Shown here: positions 17,338-28,000 of the stretch, piece after piece | Position numbering within the stretch: position 1 is the stretch's first letter | Layout of the letters: each line of letters begins with the position of its first letter | From: Syntrophales bacterium | GTDB lineage: Bacteria; Desulfobacterota; Syntrophia; Syntrophales; UBA2210 | Assembly (NCBI GenBank): GCA_023230565.1 | Contig: JALNXD010000017.1 | Location: 1 to 62,334, forward strand | Length of the DNA: 62,334 bases | Reading direction: 5' to 3' | The notes under the pieces: generated by a model | Told to the model about the DNA's origin: nothing | The model's database searches: none | The model's input: only the letters and a program-made list of their open reading frames with translations | Translations under genes and position numbers: made by a program

Positions 17338-18687
17338 TCAAAGTCGATATCGTTGCGCCCTGTTTTTAAGCCTCCGGTATTCATCGTAGGTCATTGTATC
17401 GCCGCCGCAGGGCAGAAGCGTATTATTATGGTAAAGCGGTTCATTTGCAATATCATATGCGGATGCCGCAACCGATTCGTTCCAGAGCGCCGTATGCGGG
17501 ATTGGCGAATACTCGGCGATCACAGGCCTGGCGCCCAGCGATCCGATAAATTCGACTGCATCAGCCACTTCCGATGCCTTTTGCCCGGGAAGACCGCAGA
17601 GGATATACATTCCGATATCTGATCCTTCATATCCCGCCTTCTTCAAAATTTTTACGGCCCGTTCCGTTTCATCATTATCGACCTTTCCACCGGTTTCAAT
17701 CTGCCGGATGCTGTCTGCGCTTTCGAAACCGAACCGGATTGTTTTGAATCCCGCACGAAACATCAGGTCGGCCAATTCTTCATCAATCGAGCGGATATGG
17801 AGACCATTGGGACAGTGAAAGGAAAGTGAAAGTTTCCGTCTCAGGATCTCTTGCAACATGGGGATTATCCTCCGCTTCCTGTCGATCAGAAGGGCGTCGT
17901 CATAAAAGGAAAAATTGACGATTCCCCGGCGGTTCCAGTACTGTATTTCCTCAACAACATCGATCGGATCGCGCGCCCTGAAAAGCGGATTAAGGTATGC
18001 CGAGGCGCAGTAAGAGCAGCTGAAGGGGCAGCCTCTGGATGTCATGAGTGCCACCTGATCAAGGTGCCGGATAAGGTCGTAGGCAGGGTAGGGGGATTCC
18101 GCCGGTGCGGGGTCGGAACTGATCATACCGCTGATGTCCCTGCCTGTGAGTCGTTCCAGTAAAAAAGGAAGCTGCGGTTCGGCTTCGCCGGTAATTACAA
18201 AATCTGCACCCGATAGAGCTACGGCATGGCCGTGGCACAGGGTCGCGTAATTGCCGCCGAGGACGACCGGCACAAAGGGCAGAACTTTTTTGACAAGAGC
18301 GATCGTTTCGAATACTCCGGGATACCAGTACGTCATCATGGAAGTGACAAATACGGCATCCGGCACCGGAATAGCCCGAAGCTCTTCTTCAAACAGGGCT
18401 GGCGCGATTCCGTAGCGGCTGTATCTTCTTGCAACATGCTGCAGTGCCGCCGGCTTCCGGATTTCCTCCTTCGAGTATTTTCCGCTTCCCCATCCCGTTC
18501 TTTTCGGCTTTTTTGACGGGCAATTCTCGAAAGTACCCTCATGGTAGGGATCGAGGCAATCGAAATATCGTACATCAAATCCTTGTGCCCGCAGAATCGA
18601 GGCAATAGTGAGAAGGCCCAGCGGCTTGGACCAGAAATCATAGGCAGCGAAATCGTGGATCCAGGGATTTACAAGTAAAATGGTCAT
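17338..18687 (-). CDS. B12-binding-domain radical SAM protein
   Basis: About 449 residues. The N-terminal half is a cobalamin-binding-like domain (MTILLVNPWIHD, PLGLLTIASILRAQGF, VVLGGNYATL). The radical SAM core carries CPFSCSYC (CX3CX2C) in TSRGCPFSCSYCAS, plus KTIRFGFESAD and MYILCGLPGQ. Such enzymes often perform methylations or other radical modifications. Start ATG 18687 (MTILLVNPW) is preferred on homology; ATG 18699 is four codons upstream. The gene is divergent from the GTPase pair and is followed within about 45 bp by the small membrane protein gene. Substrate unknown. Confidence 0.85.
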   Translation of the reverse strand: MTILLVNPWIHDFAAYDFWSKPLGLLTIASILRAQGFDVRYFDCLDPYHEGTFENCPSKKPKRTGWGSGKYSKEEIRKPAALQHVARRYSRYGIAPALFEEELRAIPVPDAVFVTSMMTYWYPGVFETIALVKKVLPFVPVVLGGNYATLCHGHAVALSGADFVITGEAEPQLPFLLERLTGRDISGMISSDPAPAESPYPAYDLIRHLDQVALMTSRGCPFSCSYCASAYLNPLFRARDPIDVVEEIQYWNRRGIVNFSFYDDALLIDRKRRIIPMLQEILRRKLSLSFHCPNGLHIRSIDEELADLMFRAGFKTIRFGFESADSIRQIETGGKVDNDETERAVKILKKAGYEGSDIGMYILCGLPGQKASEVADAVEFIGSLGARPVIAEYSPIPHTALWNESVAASAYDIANEPLYHNNTLLPCGGDTMTYDEYRRLKNRAQRYRL

Positions 18688-18824
18688 ATATTCTCTCATG
18701 CACTTACTGACATATATAAAAGTGGATCCAAAATCAAGAGGCTGTCATTATCCGTTGATGTTTGCAAGTTCATCTGATAGAAATTAAAAAAATATACTCG
18801 AAGAAAAGAACCAATGAATACCGG

Positions 18825-20645
18825 ATGGATCGGAACAGGCGCAACAGGAACGTGGGCACTCAGCGGCATCCCGCTGGCGAGCCTTTCGGGAACCCTGCAC
18901 TCATGACGGTACACCAGCTATATCCGAAGCCCGCCCTTCGCATGGGCAACAGTCGTGACTTCGACATTTCATGGGAATTGATCCGGAGTTCCGGCATCAC
19001 CGGTGCCTATCGGGAAATCGGCAGGATCGTTTCGACGGTTGAAACGCAGTTGGCCGCCTTACGGTATAAAAAGCCCGGAGCAGTATGGGTTTCTTTCATT
19101 GGGGGAACGGGAACTGGCAAATCGACTCTTTTCAATGCCCTTCTGCAGAAAAAGGTCAGCAAGGCCGGTGTGGAGCGGCCGAAGACAGAAGGACCCGTGG
19201 TGTACATCCATAAAGACTGCATGCGACAGGATGAATTGCCCTTCGACACGATCGGTTCAGTCCGGATGTCAGATGGTGATGCCGCGGCGGAAATCACCGG
19301 ATCGGAAAATGCCTTTTCTTTCATCGAGCACGAAAATGTCGCTCTTTCGCATATAATTTTTATGGATGCGCCAGATGTTGATTCTATTGACAGCAAAAAC
19401 CGCTCGATCGCTGAGGCAGTATATCTTTTGTCGGATGTTACCGTATTCGTCACGAGCCAGGAAAAATACGCCGACGACATACCCTCGCGGTTTTTATACC
19501 GTCTCCAAAAAGAGGGGAAAACCTTTTTTCTCCTCTTCAACAAGACCGATAAAGAGCAAACCAAAGGCGAAATAACGGAGTTTTATCGGGACCGAAATCT
19601 TGTTATAGATAAAGACAGGATCTGGCTTGTTCCCTTTCTCGGAAACCCGGATACATCCATATTTCATCAGCCGGAATTTCAAGCTTTTTATCATTCTTTC
19701 TTTCAGGTGCTCTCCCCCGAAAAAATAGGGATGATAATCAAAAATGAAAGAGAGCGGAGTCTGGCCGAAATTATTGATAAAATGGATCAGCTCCTTGGAT
19801 TGCTCGAAGAAGAGAAGAGAACCGCTGAGAAGTGGGGCAGGGAACTGGATGCTATAGTAGATTCAACCTGGCGGGGCCTTGTAGATGAAATGAAATCCCG
19901 TTACGAAGAGGAAAATAAGTCGGAGATTAAGAAGGAAGTTAGAAGGATATTCAATAAATATGATGTATTGGCAAAACCGAGACGCTACATTTCCAATCTG
20001 ATCTCACTGCCCTTCCGATTCCTTGGCTTTTTACCACAGGGTCAATTCACGGAAAAAAAAGACGAAGAACTTCTCGATGCACGCTCGAAAGTAGACAATT
20101 CGCCAATTATTGCGGCAATGGACAGCATGAACCGGTCCGTATTCGAAAAGCTTTCACCTGCCGATCCTTCGGCTCCCCTGTTCAATGCCTTAAGAGAAGA
20201 AAAAAGAACGATGAGAGGAGAGGAAGTACTTGAAAAAATACGGAAAAAACAGGAGGAACTTGCCTACTGGCTTGGAGAAACCTTCCGCACACTGGCGGCC
20301 GGAATTCCAACCGGAAAGAAGATCGGTATCTATTCCGCATCTATTCTTTGGGGTACTGTCATTCTGTCTTTCGAGACAGTTCTCGGCGGCGGCATCACTC
20401 TTCTGGAGGCGGCCTTCGATTCCGTTTTTGCTCCCTTCCTCACCAAAGGCTCCGTTGAACTTTTTGCGTATGGAGAATTGAAACGAATAACCCTCGAGTT
20501 AAATGACAAATATGAAAAAGCGCTTATGTCTATACTAGAAGAGCAGAAAAGCCGCTATATGGCAAGTCTCTGCGAAGTGCTGACGCCAGATCACGTCCTC
20601 ACATCGTTGTATCGCTTACGGGGTGAACTGGAGGAAAGCCGATGA
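18825..20645 (+). CDS. Dynamin-like GTPase, first of a pair
   Basis: A large GTPase of about 606 residues. The P-loop is GGTGTGKST followed by LFNALL, the G4 motif is NKTD, and the G3 position reads DAPDVDSID rather than DxPG. A YADD-type segment after the switch (SQEKYADD) is shared with the next protein. A charged helical region (about residues 330-480) is followed by hydrophobic stretches (SILWGTVILSF, GGGITLLEAAF), as in membrane-active dynamin-like proteins. The start is uncertain: ATG 18825, ATG 18903, ATG 18942 and TTG 18762 are in frame and none has a clear Shine-Dalgarno. The stop overlaps the second GTPase by 4 nt. Confidence 0.82.
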   Translation: MDRNRRNRNVGTQRHPAGEPFGNPALMTVHQLYPKPALRMGNSRDFDISWELIRSSGITGAYREIGRIVSTVETQLAALRYKKPGAVWVSFIGGTGTGKSTLFNALLQKKVSKAGVERPKTEGPVVYIHKDCMRQDELPFDTIGSVRMSDGDAAAEITGSENAFSFIEHENVALSHIIFMDAPDVDSIDSKNRSIAEAVYLLSDVTVFVTSQEKYADDIPSRFLYRLQKEGKTFFLLFNKTDKEQTKGEITEFYRDRNLVIDKDRIWLVPFLGNPDTSIFHQPEFQAFYHSFFQVLSPEKIGMIIKNERERSLAEIIDKMDQLLGLLEEEKRTAEKWGRELDAIVDSTWRGLVDEMKSRYEEENKSEIKKEVRRIFNKYDVLAKPRRYISNLISLPFRFLGFLPQGQFTEKKDEELLDARSKVDNSPIIAAMDSMNRSVFEKLSPADPSAPLFNALREEKRTMRGEEVLEKIRKKQEELAYWLGETFRTLAAGIPTGKKIGIYSASILWGTVILSFETVLGGGITLLEAAFDSVFAPFLTKGSVELFAYGELKRITLELNDKYEKALMSILEEQKSRYMASLCEVLTPDHVLTSLYRLRGELEESR

Positions 20646-22360
20646 CTGAAAAGGCGGTCCGAATCAGAAAGGATCTTGATGAAATACGAAGGTTCATGAA
20701 GGCGGGGAACGAGTATCTCACTTTTTCGGATGATGAAAAGAGCAGAATTTACACCCGTGTCGAACAAATAGATGAAAAGCTTGATGAAATCGGCCGCAAT
20801 TCATTGACTCTGGGACTTCTCGGAGGCACAGGCGTCGGGAAATCGACCCTCATGAACGCACTGGCTGATAGCGAGATCTCTTCGACGAGCCACAGAAGGC
20901 CCCATACAGATGCGGTGCTCCTCTACCGCCATGCTGATGTCGCCATTCCCTTGAATCTGAAGGAAGCTTCGATTTCCATGGTCGAACATATCCACAATGC
21001 CGATGCCATTAAGCAGGTACTCCTCTGCGACCTGCCCGATTACGACAGTATCCTGAAAGAACATCGTCAGGCGGTGCTTGATTTCCTCGATTCCCTTGAC
21101 ATCCTCGTCTGGGTTCTGTCACCCGAAAAATATGCCGACGGTCTCTTTTTCGAGATGCTTGCACTCGTTCCCAAGGCATGGGAGAATTTTTATTTTGTGC
21201 TCAACAAGAGCGATATTTTTTTTATGGAAAAGCCTGCCGATGAGGCGCACAGCGAAATGGTCCGGGTTATAGATACACTCAACCATTACTTGAGGGAGGC
21301 GGGAATCGAAAATCCCGTTCTCTATCATATTTCCTCGCTCGAAGCCCAAAAAGGCCAAAGTCTCTCATTTTGGAATCAGATTCCCCAGCTGCGGCAGGAA
21401 ATCTTCCGCAGACGCACTTTCAAGGAACTGCGGGAGATAAAGGCCTCCAATCTGGATCGTGAGCTGGAGGGAGTCTTTGCCGGAATAGAAGAAGAAGCGA
21501 ATAAATTATCAATACTTGAAAGTGAGATAGAAGATACCCGGCATGCCGTTCTCGGTCAAAGAAGCGACTGGCTGAAAACAGTTGAACATGCGGCCGAAGA
21601 ATGGATCGATACCGGAGCCCGTCCCGCTTTTACCGCAAAGATGTCCAATCCCGGCTTTCTGATCGGTCCCGGAAAACTGATAGCCCATATAGCAGGATTT
21701 CGCCGCTACGACACTGCCGGAAGCGAGAAGACAAGAAATGCCATGCCGAACGAGATATCCTCTCATATTGGGGAGGCCCTGGGACGCCATTTGACTCATG
21801 TAAAGGAGAAATTTGCCGCCAATCTGTACAGGCGGGGTTTTATTCCTCCTTTGGCCGAACGTATTATCAATATAGGAAATCCCCGGCAATGTGTGCTTGA
21901 GTTCGAACACCGGCTGGAGCTTCTCCTTCGCGAACCTCTTGAATCCTTTGTCACTCCTTCATTCCGGCTTTTCAAATTACAGCAGTACATTATCTATTTC
22001 TTTCTGGTGCTCCTGTGTCTGATCGCCCTGGCAGGCGAAGAGACGGGAAGATATTTTTTCCGGAATCCCGATATCATGGGCGTGGTTAATATTTTGGCCA
22101 TGGCACTCTTCGCGCTCTTCAGCCCCAAGGGACTGGCGGCATTAGGGAGTCTTCTTGTGCTCTGCTTTTTTATGGGATACCGTTTTTACGGGATTTACAG
22201 AAAAAAAAGAGATAAGCGGGTCGATAAATTGATCGTCCTTCTTAAAGGCGATATAGCCGATTATGCAGGCGAAGCCATTGACATGTTCATTTCCGATCTC
22301 GAAAAATCCCATGAGGAAGTCAAATCAAACCGTCTTTCACTTTCCGGCTTCCGCCATTGA
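20642..22360 (+). CDS. Dynamin-like GTPase with C-terminal membrane hairpin, second of a pair
   Basis: A 572-residue GTPase, clearly a paralogue of its neighbour. The P-loop GGTGVGKST spans residues 61-69, G3 reads DLPDYDSI, the segment VWVLSPEKYADG follows, and G4 is NKSD. A helical stalk-like region precedes two or three C-terminal membrane segments (IIYFFLVLLCLIALAG, LAMALFALFSP and LGSLLVLCFFMGYRF), absent in that form from the first protein. GAGGAAAG lies 5 nt before the ATG, which overlaps the upstream stop (ATGA). Tight coupling predicts a heteromeric complex at the inner membrane. Function unknown; membrane remodelling, stress response or defence are all possible. Confidence 0.84.
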   Translation: MTEKAVRIRKDLDEIRRFMKAGNEYLTFSDDEKSRIYTRVEQIDEKLDEIGRNSLTLGLLGGTGVGKSTLMNALADSEISSTSHRRPHTDAVLLYRHADVAIPLNLKEASISMVEHIHNADAIKQVLLCDLPDYDSILKEHRQAVLDFLDSLDILVWVLSPEKYADGLFFEMLALVPKAWENFYFVLNKSDIFFMEKPADEAHSEMVRVIDTLNHYLREAGIENPVLYHISSLEAQKGQSLSFWNQIPQLRQEIFRRRTFKELREIKASNLDRELEGVFAGIEEEANKLSILESEIEDTRHAVLGQRSDWLKTVEHAAEEWIDTGARPAFTAKMSNPGFLIGPGKLIAHIAGFRRYDTAGSEKTRNAMPNEISSHIGEALGRHLTHVKEKFAANLYRRGFIPPLAERIINIGNPRQCVLEFEHRLELLLREPLESFVTPSFRLFKLQQYIIYFFLVLLCLIALAGEETGRYFFRNPDIMGVVNILAMALFALFSPKGLAALGSLLVLCFFMGYRFYGIYRKKRDKRVDKLIVLLKGDIADYAGEAIDMFISDLEKSHEEVKSNRLSLSGFRH

Positions 22361-22569
22361 TTTTTCAGTTTCTATTCAAGATTTCGTCCGGAAATTGTTG
22401 CTTTGCTTTCAAAAGCTCAAGCGTAATGGTGCAGTGAGCAATTGTGCTTCATCGATACAGTGCAATTCAGCGGGAAGGGCAGGGCTTTCGCAGCTATCAA
22501 AATAAAAATGTTGAAAATTATTCTACTGCTGTTAACATGCCTTCCAAACATTTTTGGATTGATCCAGTT

Positions 22570-23022
22570 ATGAGAGCGGTTATTCAACGTGTAGAGTATG
22601 CCGGGGTCAGCGTAAACGGTGGAATAATAGGTGAAATTGGGCCGGGGCTTCTCCTTTATCTTGGAGTTGCCAAAAACGATGATGAAAAAGATGCCCGATT
22701 GCTGTCGGATAAAGCAGTAAACTTGAGAATATTTGAAGATCGAAAAGGAAAAATGAACCGCTCGCTTTTAGATATATCAGGTGATATATTAGTAATCTCC
22801 CAATTTACTCTTCTCGCAGATTGCCGCAAGGGGAGACGGCCATCGTTTATCGATGCCTGCGATCCTTTAAAGGCATCGGCACTCTATGACAGGTTCATTG
22901 AACTCCTAAAGGAAAAAATAAGAAGAGTCGCAGCGGGAAAGTTTCAGGCTCAAATGATAGTGACTTCGGCAAATGATGGTCCTGTAACCTTGATACTGGA
23001 TACGAAAAAATCGAGCAGGTAA
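22570..23022 (+). CDS. dtd: D-aminoacyl-tRNA deacylase
   Basis: Removes D-amino acids mischarged on tRNA. The 150-residue protein begins MRAVIQRVEYAGVSV, the invariant Dtd start, so ATG 22570 is chosen over an upstream ATG at 22444 that would add 42 unrelated residues. The catalytic signatures SQFTLLADCRKGRRPSF and SANDGPVTLILD are present. The ribosome-binding site is weak. It is followed after 5 nt by the DUF1285-like gene. The 209-bp gap upstream holds nothing I recognise. Confidence 0.95.
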   Translation: MRAVIQRVEYAGVSVNGGIIGEIGPGLLLYLGVAKNDDEKDARLLSDKAVNLRIFEDRKGKMNRSLLDISGDILVISQFTLLADCRKGRRPSFIDACDPLKASALYDRFIELLKEKIRRVAAGKFQAQMIVTSANDGPVTLILDTKKSSR

Positions 23023-23027
23023 AAAAA

Positions 23028-23510
23028 ATGGCAGGCGAAAGCGAAGAAAATAAAAATTTTTTTCCGATCACAATAGACAAAGAAGGTGTTTGGTATTATA
23101 AAGGCGCCGAAATGTTCAGAAAGGATATTCTGGAACTCTTTTTTGATACTCTCGGTAAAGACGAAGACGGAAATTACTTTGTACGGATGTCCGGTAAAAA
23201 TTATTATATTTCGGTTGAAGACACGGCTTTTGTGGTGAGGTCAGTGTATACACGTTCCGGTGAGGCAACTGATTCGAATAATCTTGAAATTATGTTGAGC
23301 GATGGCTCGATTGAACCCCTCGATATATCTTCGCTTAGAATAAAAGGAGATAATATCATGTATGTAAATGTGAAAAATAAAAATTTCGAAGCAAGATTTT
23401 CAAGGGCCGCCTATTATCAAATTGCCGAATTCATAGTATCAGATGAAAAAACCGGCCGATTCGCCATTGCCGTTAACGGTAAAAGATATCCTGTCAATAT
23501 TAAAAATTGA
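23028..23510 (+). CDS. DUF1285-like protein
   Basis: A soluble 160-residue protein without signal or membrane segment. The N-terminal pattern FPITIDKEGVWYYKGAEMFRKDILELFF, followed by a YYISVEDTAFVV strand, matches my recollection of the DUF1285 family (two beta-rich subdomains, function unknown). It starts 5 nt after dtd and is probably co-transcribed. Its stop codon TGA forms the first bases of the hairpin element that separates it from guaB. Confidence 0.65.
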   Translation: MAGESEENKNFFPITIDKEGVWYYKGAEMFRKDILELFFDTLGKDEDGNYFVRMSGKNYYISVEDTAFVVRSVYTRSGEATDSNNLEIMLSDGSIEPLDISSLRIKGDNIMYVNVKNKNFEARFSRAAYYQIAEFIVSDEKTGRFAIAVNGKRYPVNIKN

Positions 23511-23571
23511 TGTTCTCGCAAAAGCTCATTATGCCGGCTCGCGGCATCAAAAGCTTTTTGCGAAGCCGTCA
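23508..23571. repeat. REP-like hairpin element before guaB
   Basis: A 64-bp imperfect palindrome. The left arm (23508-23526) reads TGATGTTCTCGCAAAAGCT. The right arm (23552-23571) is its near reverse complement, ending GCGAAGCCGTCA. An inner perfect stem ATGCCG/CGGCAT (23531-23547) sits in the middle. It shares GATGTTCTCGCAA and the TTCGCAA core with the element at 8693. It could act as a terminator or mRNA stabiliser as well as being a dispersed repeat. Confidence 0.6.
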
Positions 23572-23600
23572 AAATTAAATTACTTTTGGAGGTCTGTTGA

Positions 23601-25067
23601 ATGTTGAACGATAAAGTGCAGGAGGGCCTTACGTTTGATGATTTGCTGCTCATTCCGGCATATTCCAATATTATGCCCAAGGAGGTTTCTACCTCTACGC
23701 TTTTGACTCACAACATAAGATTGAGCATTCCACTTATCAGCGCGGCAATGGATACCGTCACCGAATCCAAGGCTGCAATATGCATGGCTCAAGAAGGTGG
23801 AATAGGAATCATTCACCGCAACATGAGCATAGAACGGCAGGCCATCGAAGTCGACAGGGTGAAAAAATCGGAAAGCGGCATGATAGTCGATCCTATCACG
23901 ATAGAGCCTGAACAAAGAGTGCACGAAGCGCTTCAATTAATGAGCAAATACAGAATTTCCGGCGTGCCGGTTGTGAAGGGAAAGAAACTGGTCGGGATTC
24001 TTACAAATAGAGATCTTCGCTTCGAAACCGATCTTGAACAATCCGTATCGGAAGTAATGACGAAGGATAATTTGGTTACTGTTTCTGCGGATATTACTCT
24101 CGAAGATTCCAAAAAGCTTTTGCATAAACACAGGATCGAAAAACTACTGGTAGTTGATGAGGATTACAATCTCAAGGGACTCATTACGATTAAAGATATA
24201 GAAAAGATAAAAAAATATCCCATCGCCTGCAAAGATCTGCTTGGACGACTTCGTGTCGGTGCAGCGGTTGGAATACTTGACAGAGAAGCGAGAATTCAAG
24301 CCCTCCTCGATGCAGGCGCTGATGTTATCACGATTGATACATCTCATGGTCATACTGAAACCGTCATTGAAGCTGTACGCGATACAAAGAGAAACTTTCC
24401 CGGGTGCGAGCTTATCGCCGGAAATGTCGCAACATATGAAGGAGCCGAAGCCCTCATCAAGGCGGGTGTGGATGCTGTCAAGGTAGGAGTGGGACCAGGG
24501 TCAATCTGCACAACGCGGGTAATTGCAGGAGTCGGAGTACCTCAGATCACAGCTATAATTAATTGTGCAAAGGCGGCGGATAAATATGACATTCCTCTGA
24601 TCGCTGACGGCGGAATCAAATATTCAGGCGATGTGGTAAAGGCATTGGGCGCCGGCGCACATGCTGTGATGATCGGCAGTCTGTTCGCCGGTACGGAAGA
24701 AAGCCCGGGAGAAACCATTTTGTACCAGGGGAGAAGCTATAAAGTATACAGGGGTATGGGTTCTCTCGAAGCGATGAAGGCGGGAAGCAAGGATCGATAT
24801 TATCAGGATGATGAAATAGAAAGCAGCATGATGAAGCTTGTCCCCGAGGGTATTGAAGGGCGTGTTCCGTTCCGGGGAAGCCTCTCCGCGAGTATACATC
24901 AGATGATAGGCGGGATATGTGCCGGTATGGGGTACGTCGGCTGCAAAGACATTGACGAACTGAGAATCAATACAAGATTTGTTCGAATTACCAGTGCAGG
25001 ACTTCGTGAAAGCCATGTCCATGACGTTATTATTACGAAAGAAGCTCCCAATTATTGGATTGACTGA
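23601..25067 (+). CDS. guaB: Inosine-5'-monophosphate dehydrogenase
   Basis: Converts IMP to XMP with NAD+, the committed step of GMP synthesis. At 488 residues it has the usual length: a TIM barrel interrupted by two CBS domains (about residues 95-205), with catalytic Cys in GPGSICTTRVIAGVGVPQ, the IMP-binding GGIKYSGD and GSLFAG, and flap residues YRGMGSLEAM. ATG 23601 has GGAGG 8 nt upstream. A REP-like hairpin separates it from the preceding gene. dnaE follows after 9 nt. Confidence 0.97.
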   Translation: MLNDKVQEGLTFDDLLLIPAYSNIMPKEVSTSTLLTHNIRLSIPLISAAMDTVTESKAAICMAQEGGIGIIHRNMSIERQAIEVDRVKKSESGMIVDPITIEPEQRVHEALQLMSKYRISGVPVVKGKKLVGILTNRDLRFETDLEQSVSEVMTKDNLVTVSADITLEDSKKLLHKHRIEKLLVVDEDYNLKGLITIKDIEKIKKYPIACKDLLGRLRVGAAVGILDREARIQALLDAGADVITIDTSHGHTETVIEAVRDTKRNFPGCELIAGNVATYEGAEALIKAGVDAVKVGVGPGSICTTRVIAGVGVPQITAIINCAKAADKYDIPLIADGGIKYSGDVVKALGAGAHAVMIGSLFAGTEESPGETILYQGRSYKVYRGMGSLEAMKAGSKDRYYQDDEIESSMMKLVPEGIEGRVPFRGSLSASIHQMIGGICAGMGYVGCKDIDELRINTRFVRITSAGLRESHVHDVIITKEAPNYWID

Positions 25068-25076
25068 CAGGCAATT

Positions 25077-28000
25077 ATGAAACACAGCGATTTTGTCCAT
25101 CTTCATGTCCATACGCAGTACAGCCTTCTTGACGGAGCCATCAGGCTCGATGATCTATTTAAAAAAGCCAAAGAATATCGAATGCCTGCAGTTGCTATGA
25201 CCGATCATGGAAATATGTTCGGCGCTGTCGATTTTTACCAGAAGGCACATGCCTGCGGAATAAAACCGATTATAGGCTGCGAACTCTATGTCGCCCTTAA
25301 AGACCGTTTTGACAAAAGTTCCACCGAATCAGGCGATAATTTCAGACATCTTGTCGTGCTTGCCAAAAATGAAACGGGTTACAAAAATCTTATGAAACTG
25401 ACTTCGGCGGGTTTTTTAGAAGGGTTTTACTACAAGCCGCGGGTCGATAAGAAACTGCTTTCCGAAAACAGCGAAGGGCTTATTGCAACGAGCGCCTGCC
25501 TCAACGGGGAAGTCGCGCATCTTATTCTCTCAAAAAAACCGAAGGAGGCTGAAAGAGCGGCCGCAGAACTGCGGGAAATCTTCGGCGTTGATAATTTTTT
25601 TCTTGAATTGATGGAAAACGGATTGGCGGAACAAAAAACCGCCAATGCAGAACTTTTAAAATTATCTAAAAAAATGTCTATTCCTCCTGTTGCGACAAAT
25701 GACTGCCATTATTTAAACCGGGAAGATGCCGAAGCCCATGAAATACTTCTATGTATCCAGACCGGAAAAACTGTCGATGATACAGCAAGGATGCGCTTTC
25801 AAAGCGATGAATTCTTTTTCAAATCACCTCAGGAGATGATCAATAACTTTAACTATTGTCCTGAATCAGTTGAAAATACACTCATAATAGCCGAAAGATG
25901 CAATCTTTTCCTTGATTTCAATCAGGTGTATCTGCCCCATTTCGAACTTGAGAGCGGTGTAACCGCCGATGATTATCTGAAGAAACTTGCAAGGGAAGGT
26001 CTGGAGCGCCTTTTTCCGTCTATCGCTTCTGGAGCTGACGAAAAAGTGCGTGAAGCCTACCGTCATCGCCTCGAGAGCGAACTGGAGATTATCAAATCCA
26101 TGGGCTTTCCAGGATATTTTCTCATTGTTCAGGATTTTATTAATTATGCGAAGAAAAACAATATTCCCGTAGGTCCCGGAAGGGGATCGGCCGCAGGAAG
26201 TCTTGTCGCCTGCGCTCTCGGCATTACCTCCATAGATCCTATTCGATATGGCCTTTTTTTCGAACGTTTTCTCAACCCGGACAGGATGAGCATGCCCGAT
26301 ATAGATACTGACTTTTGTATCGAAGGGCGCGACGACATTATACGGTATGTAACTGAAAAATACGGAAGCGACAAGGTATGTCAGATTATTACGTTCGGAA
26401 AAATGCAAGCCAAAGGCGTTGTACGGGATGTTGGAAGAGCTCTTAATATACCCTACGGGGAAGTGGATAGAATAGCAAAACTGATTCCGAATACTCTTAA
26501 TATTTCTCTTGATGAAGCCGTTAAACGCGAGCCTCGACTTTCCGAAGAAATTAAAAGCAATCCTGCTGTACATAAATTAATTTCACTTTCCAAATCACTC
26601 GAAGGCCTTAATCGGCACGCATCTACCCATGCGGCAGGAGTCGTGATTTCCGATGTTCCATTGGTTGAAAGAGTCCCTCTTTTCAAGGGTGCAAAAAATG
26701 ATGATGTGGTCACCCAATATTCGATGAACGATCTTCAGTCCGCAGGCCTTACGAAGTTTGACTTCCTCGGCCTTAAAACATTGACCGTGATTAAAAATAC
26801 GATTCGATTCATAGAACAGGGAAAGGGAATCAAAATACTCCTCGAGACAATACCTCTCGATGATCCTGAAACATACAGCCTGCTTTCCAGTGGACATACT
26901 GACGGGGTGTTTCAACTTGAGAGCTCAGGGATGAAGGATATTCTTCTCAGTATGAAACCGGATTGCATCGAAGATCTCATTGCGCTGATCGCCCTTTATC
27001 GTCCCGGTCCTATGAGCATGGTTCCCGATTTTATAGCCCGCAAACAGGGTAAGCAAAAGATTGTGTACGAAACATCCGAGCTTGAAACAATTCTCAAGGA
27101 AACATATGGCGTCATTTTGTATCAAGAACAAGTAATGCAGATCGCAAGTCTCATCGGAAATTATACTTTGGCTGAGGCTGATAATCTCAGAAGGGTAATG
27201 AGCAAAAAGAAGGTCTCCGACATGGAACGGGAGAAGCCAAAGTTTCTCGCAGGCGCAAAGAAAAACAAGATACCTGAAATCAAGTCAAAAAAAATCTGGG
27301 AGCAGATGGAAACATTCGCGGAATACGGTTTCAATAAATCACACAGCACGGCCTATGCGGTAATTTCCTTCCACACCGCATATCTCAAAGCACACTATCC
27401 CGTTGAATTTATGGCATCTCTTCTGACAAGTGAGAAAAATAACCGAGATAATATCATTAAATACATAAGCGAGTGCAGAGATATGGGCATAAATGTCCTT
27501 CCTCCCGATATCAATGAATCATTTAAAGATTTCAGCGTCACTGCAGACGGTAATATTCGTTTCGGTCTTGCTGCCGTAAAAAATGTCGGGGAGGGGGCAG
27601 TTGATTCGATTATAGAATCAAGAACAGAAAAATTCTCTTCCTTTCAGGATTTCTGCTCAAGGCTTGATTTGAGAAAAGTGAACAAGAAAGTTCTTGAAAG
27701 CCTTATCAAGTGCGGGATATTCGATTCTCTCGAAGCAAACAGAAACCGCCTGATGTCCGGATATGAAACAATTGTCGATTTTGCCCAGAAATTTCAGAGA
27801 GAAAAAATGAGCGGGCAAATTAGCCTCTTTGATACTCATTCTTCGTTAGAGACGGAACCTCTTCTTGCCGATGCCCCTGAATGGGATCGAGACCAGATGC
27901 TTTCATACGAGAAAGAAATGCTCGGATTTTATGTAACCGGACACCCGCTTTTAAAATATGCAGATACTATCAAAATTCTTTCTACCGCAAATTCTGAAAC

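Noticed and set aside
25866..26573. 235-codon minus-strand frame inside dnaE
   Set aside because: Lies fully within the conserved polymerase coding sequence; no domain content.
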